64,000 nt of DNA, from positions 1,654,862-1,718,861 of the forward strand of contig CP092880.1 of the NCBI GenBank assembly GCA_030710605.1, written 5' to 3'. Positions 10,799-23,400 of this stretch are shown piece by piece; the first letter of the stretch is position 1, and the number at the start of each line of letters is the position of its first letter. The notes beneath the pieces were generated by a model, which worked only from the letters and a program-made list of their open reading frames with translations, did not search any database and was not told the origin of the DNA. This DNA comes from Cordylochernes scorpioides. Lineage: Eukaryota; Arthropoda; Arachnida; Pseudoscorpiones; Chernetidae. A program made the position numbers and the translations under genes.

Positions 10799-11164
10799 TC
10801 GAGGTGTATGTACAGTGTCGTTGACAACTAGCTAGGAGGGTGGAAGGTTGAGGTACCAAACCTGAACCAGAGGGAACAGTCGAGGAGCAGCTTAACGCTA
10901 AAAGAGGCGCACTGACTAATAGGTTGTGAGGCTGTAAGGGAGGAGTTGAATCAGGACTCTAGATGTAGAAGGCAAGGAACAGCCAGATAAGACGCTAGAA
11001 TCAGCGGGCAGCTAAAAGGAAACGTAGCTGTTGATGAACGTCTGGGGAGACACTAACAGTTGAAGGCCAGCTGGCACTAGAGGAAAGAATCCAGGCTAGG
11101 CCACTACAAGAAAGATGAGTAGTAGTTAGAAGCCACACTAGAGGAGACAGCTAGACCACTAGAA

Positions 11165-11361
11165 GAGAGATGAAGAAGCCGCTAGAGGAGGGAGTAGAAG
11201 CAGTAGAAGAGAGATGGCCGCTAGAGGAGGGAGTAGAAGCAGTAGAAGAGAGATGGCCGCTAGAGGAGGGAGTAGAAGCAGTAGAAGAGAGATGGCCGCT
11301 AGAGGAGGGAGAAGAAGCAGTAGAAGAGAGATGGCCGCTAGAGGAGGGAGAAGCAGTAGAA
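11165..11361. repeat. 39-bp minisatellite overlapping the SLC41 stop codon
   Basis: About five units of CCGCTAGAGGAGGGAGTAG then AAGCAGTAGAAGAGAGATGG; a more degenerate copy extends to about 11100. The right-most, 3-bp shorter unit is the last coding segment of SLC41 (minus strand, FYCFSLL then TAG). Because 39 is a multiple of three, each unit repeats the same TAG in the gene frame. Confidence 0.9.
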
Positions 11362-11496
11362 GGCCAGAGCCAGCAGCAGGGAGCCCAGCAGGTCTCCCAG
11401 GGCCGTCAGCAGCGGGATGGCCGAGTTGTCGGGGTCGGCCCCCATCCTCCACAGTAGCCGCACCAGCACGCTGCCCACGTACAGGAGCACCAGCAC
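11338..11496 (-). CDS. Slc41: SLC41 coding exon 10 and stop (residues 646-697)
   Basis: Encodes the last helices with [20 protein letters not shown], the second MgtE signature, and ends FYCFSLL-TAG within the 39-bp minisatellite. Acceptor TGTTCCAG. Confidence 0.93.
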   Translation of the reverse strand: MLVLLYVGSVLVRLLWRMGADPDNSAIPLLTALGDLLGSLLLALAFYCFSLL

Positions 11497-14400
11497 CTGG
11501 AACACCCAGCCAACTACTGTGTTTGGATGCTTCAATATGCTACCCATGGATTCACTGCAAAGAAAAAATGCTGGACAAGAAAAGATATCAAATTCTTCTT
11601 CAGTTTATCTGATCTTCAACAGGTTCTGATCTCCAGTGGCCCCTCCATCTTGGGCTATTTCCTTCTTCAGAGTTCTTCGTTCCCATCCATTGAATCAGTC
11701 GTGTCCACACACACACCGACTTCTGGTGATGACTTCCAATAGGCCCCGATCCTCTCCCAATCAAAACTCCTTCATCCCAGATCCTGCCAACCCATGTTCC
11801 CCAAACTCCTGCAGAGCCATATTTCAAAAAGTTAGTCATCTTTCCTATGTCTTCCCCAATTTACAATGTTTCCGGCCAATACTACACCACGATTTTCGAA
11901 TAAGTTTTCCATATCTTCCAGTTTAACTCTTGACTAAATTTCCTCTTCAGCAACTCCTTCTACATTTTACATTCTAAATTTAGACTTTCCACATTTGCCA
12001 TCCTCTCTGTGATATCAGAGTTATTTAAACTTGTTATAATCCACCTTCGGTAAACTTATAAATAAAAGACAATTCGCTGAGGGAAGATTTTTTTTTCTAT
12101 CACGACAATACAAGATTCCGTATAATTACATCGTAATTACACCTGTCGAATTACGCCTTGTGTTGTCGCGATAAAAGATCTTCCCTCAGCGCGAATTGCC
12201 TTTTATTTATAGTTATTAACTCTCTCCAATATGTTTTCCCTCTAGGAAGGACGATTTTTATTTCAATTTATTTCTAAACATTACTTTTGCATTTTTTGCA
12301 TTCATCATCGTGTTCTTTATGGAATGGAACAATCAAATCTCTCTGAAGTTATCCGCCATTTGCTAATATCATCTGGTCGTTTGTGCAAATCTGATTGACA
12401 GAACACCTTTCCTCCAGCTGTTATATTCATCTCCACTGCCTCCAAGTAGATGTTGAATAGTGAACATACCTGTCTTGATCCTCTATATCTCCATTACCAA
12501 GTTTTTGTCCGATATCTCAATTTCCTATGGTATATAATTTGGACTATCGATGGAATCCCCAAAAGTTAAAAGAACCATGAACACTGGTTATAGAGGCAAG
12601 TGTAGCTATATCAGCCAGCTATATTTCCAGCAAGTGCTGCTCCATGGAAGTACCTGGAGGAAGGCGGCCCCGAGGTAGATGGGCAGGAAGATGGGATTGG
12701 TCAGCGCCGTGCTGTAACCCCGCAGCGCGTGCAGCGAGTAGGCAAAGATGGCGTGGCCCGGGAGGACCATGAAGAGGAGCATGCGGGAGATGATGGACTG
12801 GAGCGCTGCAAGCACAGGAAATCTGATTGATCTACTAGTGACCACAGCCATGTAGCGCTACTGTTGGCTTTTTCACTTTTTTTTTTTTAATAAGAAATAA
12901 AATTCGAACAATTATATATACCAGGATGGTGTATCAAGGATCTAAGAAGCGCAGAAACAAGGCTGTGTGTCGACCAAATGTGGAGCAAGTAATTGACACA
13001 AGTACATTGTATCAGCCCAATGGACATATGCAAGTTGTGAAGTAGCATGCGAATAATTCCTATCTTTAGTTAAAAGTCGAGCTTTCTCGAATCCAAATCG
13101 TCCTTCTACAGGACTTCTACCTATGACGAGTACAACAGGTAAGCTGAAACTTAATTACATATTTCCTCAAAAATAAAATAAAACACAATTTAGTTTTTAA
13201 AATATTTCAGGCAATATGTAAATGAGTTTTATTATATATGCTTTCGTGCGTACTACTTCTTAATTGTTAAGTAGGCCTGTAGAAGGTTTAGTTATAACTT
13301 CTAAAGAGGTCACTTGTAAAATAAAGCTAGCCATTGTCAATCTATTTTATCGTTTGTTTCAATGAGGCGAGGGTTGTTCCAAACACAACGTCGACTGTGT
13401 GACGTGGAGATCACCATATTCAGCTCCAAACGGCAAGATGGGGCGACGATACCTGAGAGTGGCCAAGAAATGGTTCTCTCCTTTATCGCTATGGTCGGAC
13501 CGCCGCAGACAAGTCGGCGGGAGGAACAAATATCGATGTCAATAGTGTTAAAATATGTCCATCTTTAAAATTTCGCTTGCAAGAATTGTTGGAATCTTGT
13601 CAAGACACCGTACAGCCGATCATTGTCGGTGAATTGCCAGAGATGTGGCAATGATGAATGTGAAAAAAGATTTTATTTTCCTCCTGCTTAATTCATCAGA
13701 CATCCACAAAGTGTTGTTTCCCCTCAAGATCTGGCTTAGGACGGCAGACTATCTCAAGAGCTAGGAGCCTCTAACCAATGTTACTAGATGCTGAGAGTCC
13801 GTTAGAGACGAGGCCATGCTCCAAATAAACGTCCAGTTGGCGACATCCACCTGATGCCATCCCATGCGAAGAACTTACACTTGGAGCAGAAGACCTCGCA
13901 GGGGGAGAGGCAGAACCTGGCCGCCACGGAGCCGCCCTGGTGGAGCTCGGTGGAGGTGCGGCTGGCATGGACGGCCACCAGGTTGCCGCCCAGACCTGCA
14001 CCAAGTCTCTCTCAGTTCCACTCGAAAGGAAGGACAAACTTGAGGAGATCTACAAGGTCGTAGTGCTACAAGGCCAGTTCTGTTGGGCAAGAGAAGGAAA
14101 TCACCTCCCACCTGCCCTCGAGGGTTTGCGATACCCTAAGCTTGAGATGAATATAAAATAAACAAGAAACTCACCCTCACCGCAATCCATTTTGTTTATT
14201 ATTTATAAAGGTGTACATTATTTAAAGACGTGGATGTTTTTATATACACTGCATGACATTGAAAATGGAACACCAAGAAATAGTGGCCAGAAAATTATGC
14301 AAATTTCAGGGTAGACGCGCCTAACCGAGTTATGCAAATGATGTAAAATGCGCAGCTCTCGTGCGCACATGGAGTAAGATATAAGGAAAGGAACTTGCAG

Positions 14401-17400
14401 AAAGGACAGTATTCGTGTCGTTATTTCTTCAAGGAAAATCATTGTAGAAATTTTGTTCTTGTGTCAAAAGACACGTGTAATAACAGAGAATGCCAGGTCA
14501 TCGTAAACGGAGGCAGTTCAAGCAGACAGACGCTTTTACGAGGGGCATGGTGATCGGACTGAAAAGGGCAGGTTGGTCCATACGTCAAATCGCAGCTGAT
14601 ACACACCTTGGTGCGTCCACGGTGCACCGACTGTGGAGAAGATGGTTGGAACAAGGAAATGTGGCAATTTATAGGAATGTCGGTGCAACCAGAGTGACGT
14701 CAGCACGTGTGGATCGGCGTATCCTTCAACAAGCAGTGGCGGCCCACAAGCCACTTGTACCGCCATCCTGCAACATGTGCAAGACACCCTAGATCATTCC
14801 ATCTCGACCAGAACCATTTCCCGTCGATTGGTTGCTAATGGCTTGCACTCATGCCGTCCGCTAAGAAGACTGCCATTGACCCCACCGAATAGGCGCCAAC
14901 GTTTGGAATGGTGCCGGGCTAGATCGACGTGGATGACGGAATGGCACAGGGTCGTGTTCTCAGATGAGTCGCGTTTCTGCTTGTCCAGTGATAGTCGCCG
15001 TGTACGCGTGTGGCGTCGACGTGGAGAAAGGTCCAATCCGGCAGCAATTGTGGAACGCCCCACCGTGCGACAACGTGGAATCATGGTTTGGGGCGCAATC
15101 GCGTATGATTCCAGGTCACCTTTACTTCGTATTCAGGGCACTATGACGGCCCAACGATACGTTGATGATGTGCTGCGACCGGTGACACTCCCCTACCTTC
15201 AGGGGGTACCCAATGCCCTTTATCAGCAGGATAACGCCCGACCGCACACTGCTCGCATTAGCCAACAAGCTCTGCAAGATGTACAGATGCTTCCCTGGCC
15301 ACCGTACTCTCCTGATCTCTCACCAATCGAGCACGTCTGGGACATCATTGGACGCCGTTTGCATGCCTTGCCACAGCCGCGTTCAGAAGACGAACTGTGG
15401 CAAATGGTTGAGAGGGAATGGAGAGCCATCCCTCAGGACGCCATCCGTACTCTGATTGACTCTCTACCTAGACGTGTTGCTGCGTGCATCGCCGTCCGCG
15501 GTGGTCCTACTTGCTACTAAGCCGACGCCGTTCTCGCTCTGTATTATGACTATCATTTTGAAATAAAGATCACTTATTGTTCGTCCCTGTCTCTCTCTGT
15601 CTGCCGAGTTTCATCACTTTCTGGCTACTATTTCTTGGTGTTCCATTTTCAATGTCACGCAGTGTATTAATAAACCAAAAGGAGCTGACACTGAGATAAC
15701 AAACACATCAGTGGAGGCAGATAGCCCAGGGCGGACTTACCGTTGATGACGGGCTGGAAGATGGCCAGGCCGTCGAAGGCTCCCACCGACCGCTCCAGCA
15801 CGGCGCCACCCCCGCTGGACAGCCCTCGTCATCCTCTGAACGGGATTGACACTTGGTGACAATAGGAAGGAAACAGTAAGATTTATTATAATAATGAATA
15901 GATTCAAAAAGGATGAGTTTCTTTATTTGAAAAATTAATTCGAGCTTTCGGGCGTAAGCTTCCCTTCTACAGGAATAATGGATACAATTTTAAGTAGCCA
16001 TGTATTTACAGTTATAAATATTTTCTTTAAATGGTTTCTCGCTTTGGTCTTGTATAGCGTGAGTGGATCACATGCCCGCGTGATTTAGTTTAAATCAAAG
16101 AAAAGCCTTGATAAAGAGAGGCGTGTTGCCCCTAGAAATACTAGCCGATTAACAATTTATATCCAGTATAAGCCATATATTTATCTATACATATATATAA
16201 GCTATTTTTTGCATATTTAGGATTATTTATGAAGTTTTATATTTTATTATTTAAGAAAAATTATTGCTTTGTAAATTAGTCAATTGGTTCATATTATTAT
16301 ATGCAAAATTGTTAAGTGGTGTGGTTAAGAGAAATCGGATAATTCTATTTTAGTTTTTGGACCAGCCTATCATATGTCTCTGGAATATCTATGTGTCTAT
16401 TTATGCTATTATATTTTGATGAAATCAGTGCTTCCAGTATTAATCTTTTGTATTTACTATTTATGTTTGTATAATGAATATTAGGGTTTGCTAGGTTGAA
16501 ATCGTGATCTGTGTTTCTGATATGTTGTACTATTAGAGATTTGGGGTCTTTGTTTTTAATATTTCTTCTATGTTCGTCTATTCTGTCTTTTATATGTCTA
16601 CCTGTTTCACCTACATATACATTATTACATTGGTTGCATGGTATGGAATATACGGCTTTGCTATTGTATAGTTTTGTCATAGGAATACTGTTTCTTGTAA
16701 TGGGGTTTCTTATTATGGTTGCTATACTCGGGTTGCTTTCATAATATGTTCTTATACCGTGTTTGCTTAAAATTCTGGCTATATTGGTACTACTATGGGA
16801 ATAGGGAAATATACATATTGATTTATAAACATGGTTATTTCTTATAAGAGAGGGATTATGGAAATGTCTTAATATAAAGTTTTTCGGATAACCAATAGAA
16901 GTGAGTTTATTGATCAAAAATTGGGTTTCTGTATCTTTTGAGAGTTGGGTGGAACAATGTGTATATATTCGTTTTGAGAGGGTTTTTACAGTGTTGATCT
17001 TGTGACTGAGGGGGCAATAAGAGGAAAAGTGTATATAATCTGGAGTGGAGTTTGGTTTATGGTATATTTCTGTTGTATATTGGTTTTGTGTTTTTAGTAT
17101 AAGTACATCTAGAAATGGTAAGGTCTTATTGTTTTCTGTTTCTATGGTAAAATCAATATCATTATGTATGGACTTTAGTTGGGTAAAAATGGTATCTATT
17201 TTGGTAGAGTTGGCTATACAAAAGATGTCGTCTATGTATCTCTGCCAGATGATGATATCTGTGGGAAAAAGGTTAGTTATTGTTTTATCTATTTTTCTCA
17301 TTACTATTTCTGCCAAAGGTGAAGAGAGGGGACTTCCCATGGGGGAGCCCTTGGTTTGTCTATAAAAATTACTATTGAAGGAGAATATGTTGTATTGTAG

Positions 17401-20400
17401 GCTGAGCTTAACTAATGAAATAATTTTAGAAGAAGTATCTGGAGGAATATTGTTTAATGCTAAAAATTATTGTTCCCTATCTTTTTATGAAATTATTTTA
17501 TTTTTTCCTTTATATAAAATCAACTCTACACAGAAAGGTTACCGATCAATAAATCACAGAATCTTAATGGGAATAGAGAGAAAATACATAGTTGTCATTG
17601 ATCTATTGGACTCACGTCTCTCCGGCCGAAGTTATTGGACTCACGTCTCTCCGGCCGAAGTTATTGGACTCACGTCTCTCCGGCCGAAGTTATTGGACTC
17701 ACGTCTCTCCGGCCGAAGTTATTGGACTCACGTCTCTCCGGCCGAAGTTATTGGACTCACGTCTCTCCGGCCGAAGTTATTGGACTCACGTCTCTCCGGC
17801 CGAAGTTATTGGACTCACGTCTCTCCGGCCGAAGTTATTGGACTCACGTCTCTCCGGCCGAAGTTATTGGACTCACGTCTCTCCGGCCGAAGTTATTGGA
17901 CTCACGTCTCTCCGGCCGAAGTTATTGGACTCACGTCTCTCCGGCCGAAGAAGGACGATACAGCTGAAGAAGCCAGCTAATATATGTAGCATCTAGTGTG
18001 AGGACTACTCTCTTATTTGAAGTGCATCAAAACAGCGTAATTTGTTCAACAATCCTGTCCAGAAGGTAAAGGTGTCTATGAGAGAACGTGCACCACTGGA
18101 AAATATCTTCATTCCGAAGAATTAGAATTTATAACGCGCTTCTATGTTCAAATCTTGAGGATATATAAGGTAAACTTCCCTCAGAAATGGTTCTAACTGC
18201 TGTTCCAAAGCAGCATTCTACTACAGCACCATATGTCCAACCAGCCCCCATTCCTATAGACAGACAGCGCAGTCTATACTACAGCACCATATGTCCAACC
18301 AGCCACCATTCCTATAGGCAGACAGCGCAGTCTATACTACAGCACCATATGTCCAACCAGCCACCATTCCTATAGACAGACAGCGCAGTCTATACTACAG
18401 CACCATATGTCCAACCAGCCACCATTCCTATAGACAGACAGCGCAGTCTATACTACAACACCATATGTCCAACCAGCCACTATTCCTATAGACAGACAGC
18501 GCAGTCTATACTACAGCGCCATATGTCCAACCAGCCACCATTCCTATAGACAGACAGCGCAGTCTATACTACAGCACCATATGTCCAACCAGCCACCATT
18601 CCTATAGACAGACAGCGCAGTCTATACTACAGCACCATATGTCCAACCAGCCACCATTCCTATAGACAGACAGCGCAGTCTATACTACAGCGCCATATGT
18701 CCAACCAGCCACCATTCCTATAGACAGACAGCGCAGTCTATACTACAGCACCATATGTCCAACCAGCCACCATTCCTATAGACAGACAGCGCAGTCTATA
18801 CTACAGCGCCATATGTCCAACCAGCCACCATTCCTATAGACAGACAGCGCAGTCTATACTACAGCGCCATATGTCCAACCAGCCACCATTCCTATAGACA
18901 GACAGCGCAGTCTATACTACAGCACCATATGTCCAACCAGCCACCATTCCTATAGACAGACAGCGCAGTCTATACTACAGCGCCATATGTCCAACCAGCC
19001 ACCATTCCTATAGACAGACAGCGCAGTCTATACTACAGCACCATATGTCCAACCAGCCACCATTCCTATAGACAGACATCACAGTCTATACTACAGCACC
19101 ATATGTCCAACCAGCCACCATTCCTATAGACAGACATCACAGTCTATACTACAGCACTATACTATGCTATTGTGTTTGTTCCAGTTTCCTTTCCTTTCGC
19201 ATCCTCTTTCGGCCACATCGGTCCCTCCACCGTCGGTAGACAGCACCACACAACTTATCTCTCCAGCGGAACGGTCTAATCTCTCTCGGTCCAATATTTG
19301 GGTTGGCTATCGTGCACCTGTCCTCCGTGTCACTAAACCGTGTCATTCTACGGCGCCATTTATTTCTTCAGTGTCATCTTTCCTAATTATCCCAATTCAA
19401 TAGAATTGGAAGGTAAAAATAGAAAGATAAATATGAGGGTTCCTATAATAAACATTTTATTTTTGGAGACAAAAACTGGTTTGATTCTCAAATTGGGCAA
19501 TAATTGATATCGTGTAGCTAATAATGGAGTATGGAAACAATAAAGTTTTCGTTTTTAAAGACCGAGGTTAGGAAAACAATTGGAAACTTGTATTTTCTCA
19601 AATTGAGCCCGGGAGGAACAAGGGCCCGAGCACGACAAGTTACGTGGCAAGTTACGAGAAGTCCTCGGCCTTGGCACCCGCTATCACTCGACCTAGAACT
19701 GCTTCCTGCGGCCTCATAATGCGCTGGAGAGGAGGAAACCTTTTTTGAGTGGAGGCAGAATCTCCTATAGTCCAGCGTCCATTTTCAGGCTGGAATAATT
19801 CACAGAGGAGCAGTGTCCCCAGACAAACAACCCCCGCCGAAGGAACTTTGGATTCGGTGGCTGGCCCAAGTTCCTAGGGACCTCGAGGGGGCCTCGCCCC
19901 CCAATTAATTATAAGCGAAATTAATTTTTTGCAAGTTTTGTAAATTTCTCTTTTAAGTATATTTGTACTTCACATAAGCACATCTACAGTAGCACCTCTC
20001 TATATCGAACCCCGGCTGGACCTTTGGTTCGCTTTAGCCGTTTCAATTTGATATTAATATTGTGGGAAACAACATTCGGTTCGTAATAAGGGTAATTTTT
20101 ATTCAAAGTTGTTTATAACCCTATTGTTGCTAATGAAATGGAATCGGGAAGTATTTTATGTTCGTTTTATGAAAAGATTCGCGATATCACCGGATCATTT
20201 CAGCAAGGTATTATTATGTGTAATTAGCTATTTCATATATTCTTGTCTCTCTCCAAATATTCGCATCGTGAAGTACCTGGTGATGACGACCGAGGCCACG
20301 ACGGGGATCCAGCCGGTCTTGAGCACTTGCCGGCTGAAGTTGTTCTTGAGCGCCAGCAGGAGTAGCAGCGGCACCAGCAACACGCTGATCCCCACCACGG

Positions 20401-23400
20401 CGCCGCAGGCTGAGAGCTTGACTGGACATAGAACAACGGTAGGACCGAGGATCTGAACATTGGGTAGGTAACATTAGGGACATTCGACAAAGAGACGTAG
20501 CGTACTCACAGATAGGTACTGGAGAGCCAGGGAACTACATGTCTGTGTTTCCACCTTACTCTGACACCTCCGTAGCATCATTGATAGCGACGACGCTAAA
20601 GTGATGCAGAGAAAAGAAAGGATTTAAGCATAGAAACAGTGACCAGGATGTCTTCCATCAATATATAGACTGGAAGTAATTAAATTTATTTTCTTTTTTC
20701 ATCATTTGTTCTATGTCATAGCCTATACGTTTTTCTCATGCCAAGTTTATGTTATTCCACCAGTTTCTTCTGTGTATTTCCACCAGTGTGGGCCAGTACG
20801 AGAGAAACTGTATGCTGTGTGATGTTCCCTCATATGGGAGATTTCTACCCAAATATTCAAAGTGAAATTTTGCCGGGAGGACAATGATTTATAAAAATAA
20901 AGAACACCTCTCCCGTCAAAACTAGACGCCAATATAAATATTTGTTATCATTGTGGCAAAAAAAGCGTGTGACAACGGTGTGTAAGGATTGAGAGCAGGC
21001 TCGTCTGGTCCCTTGGCAAACCTCCTTGTTCTTGATTCACGACATGAAGGAATCCACGGAAGAAGTAGACACGGGAATAACGGTTGTAGGAGAGATGGTT
21101 CCGATATTAAGATTTAGAACGATAGTGAAGAAGAATTTCAATGTCAGATTATTTTATAAATGATGACGTTAAAAATGAATTAGAAAGACATTTTATATAA
21201 AGAACAGGATTTTCCCAATCATGTTGAAGAGGAGCGCTATAAGGAATAAAGAAGTATATTGGGAAAATGTGAAGAGGGGAACGGGGAATGTTTAAGGTTA
21301 TCAGAAAAAGACAAAAAAAAAATAGAAGTGACATATTGATGAAGGTTGTTCTGGAGAGTAAATGAACGGAAAGAGAACAGTGGGAGGAAGAATAATTAGG
21401 ATATTGACTGGATGGAAAAATATTATTTTCTAAAGAAATAGAGGGAAGGAAGGGTTTATAGCACGTTTAGGAATAAGAAAGGTAGGTGAAGATTAGAGCA
21501 AAAGGTCGCCAGCCGGTGTCGGTAACGTCAAACAGAGATAAGCACGATGCCGTTGCAAGGTGGGGCCGGATATTGCTCCGATACGTCTTCTTATCAGCGG
21601 GGGTTGTGGGATTATATCGTCAGGGGCGATCTCTGGGTGGGTGAGAGGAAGACCAACCCCACACACACCCATATGTCCTTGTCACTGTTGGCTAGTCATT
21701 GTGTAATCTTCGTCAGCCAAAGTGTACTCTTCGCCAATCGATGTGTACTCTTCGGCACACCTACGTACACAGTCAATGTGTGATCTGCGGTGTATAGAAT
21801 TCGGCAGTCCCGGTGTGTGCACTGTACTGAGCCGCGACTTGCTGTAAACCTCCACAGAACTAACTTGTACTGACCTGGCGCAAGAATGATGTCACATTCA
21901 GAATCAGCCATCCCTTACCAGACCTTTTCTTCCGTTTAGCGAATGACCTAGGTTCAGATTTTCCCCGTGTAATTGATTTGGCCGTTTTTATTTCCAAACG
22001 AAGAGAAAAGGAGCTTAACTGTTGATGACTTAAAATCGTAAACCTCCCGGCGACTGGTGTCTTCACACCATGTGTTGAGAGAGGAACAAGAATTTTTTTT
22101 ATCTTATTTTTGATCCAGTTCACAGCTTCAACTGTCCAGGATGGCTCTTGCTGCAAGTACCTGACAGTTCATTGAGCGCAATGCCATGTGATACCCAACA
22201 ACTTATTTCAACATTGGCGAGAGATATTTCAGTTAGGCCTAGCTACAGAACGTGCGGCACGACGGTATTTTTGTTCGTATCAAATATAGTATTGCCATGT
22301 CGCCGGGTATTTGGATAATCCGAAGTCATTTCTTAGAGCTTGGGGGCTCACGGCGGGATAAAACTGATTATTGGCTGGTGGATAATTGTATGTGTTGTGT
22401 GTAACTACATCGAAGACAAGCAGTAGATGCCGTTACCTAGGTTACTGGGCACGGCGTTCAGGAAGTGCGAGCAGTACGCCAGCACGGCCAGCGTGGTCAG
22501 GTCGCCCAGGGAGGCCGCCACGGGGGTGGCCACGTTGTCCGGGTCGACCCCCAGCCGCGGGGCGTAGATCACCACCAGGATGGTAACGATGGCTGCACAG
22601 CCAGACGGTCAGAGCATGCCGACAGACCTCCGCCACCCACCTAGGAGGAAGCTGGCCAGGACCGCCGTCGCCAGACAGCCTGCCGTCAGCACCAGCACGT
22701 GCTCCAGCCGCATGCCGCGCTGCACCACCCCCATAACCACGGCGAACACCGCGGCCAGGAGCCCCACCACCACCGCCTGGCACTGCAGCCACACACATTC
22801 TCAGCCAATAGTAAACATTCAAATATAGATTTATAATTTTCAAATACCTATATAATAAACCTCTTCTAATTTAAATAACTTATTTATTTGCTCGAATTTC
22901 CTTTTGAAAAGAAAATATAAGCGCTCTTTAGAATTTCAGAAACTGATGTTTTTGTCTTCTTTGTTCTAACATATTCTGGGCCTCAGTAGAGGCGACGTGG
23001 CCCCCACAGGAATGTAAGGGGCCGGCCACAACTGTCGCCGGGACAACAGATTTACCCTGAACACCAGAGGAGCCTCTTCACCGTAAGGACGTCAGGTGCC
23101 TCTGGCCTACCTCAGGAGGTGGGGCCTAGCCTACCTCCGAGAGCAGTCTGTCCGCTGCCTCTAGAGCTCCAATGTCTTCACGGAACATCTCGCTCAATGG
23201 GCCTTCTAAATAATTTTAATAAACCAAAGAAGAAGAGTTGAAAAACGGATTTGCCCTCCTCACAATTTGTCCTTATGTCGCAAACAGCTGCGTCAGACCA
23301 AATTGACGCAACAGGTAGCAATTGTCTCCTGGACTTGAGCGTGATTATAGTGAACGAAGCTGCCGTCACTGAGCCAACATGCCTGGAATTTCCCCACGAT

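Noticed and set aside
11159-11612. ORFs of Arg/Glu- or Leu-rich repeats around the SLC41 stop
   Set aside because: Out-of-frame readings of the 39-bp minisatellite and of exon 10.
14794-15084. Antisense ORFs inside the Tc1-like transposase
   Set aside because: Shadows of the transposase frame.
17375-17996. 201-codon ORF ([17 protein letters not shown] repeats)
   Set aside because: A 29-bp stop-free repeat that reads open in all three frames; pure minisatellite within an intron.
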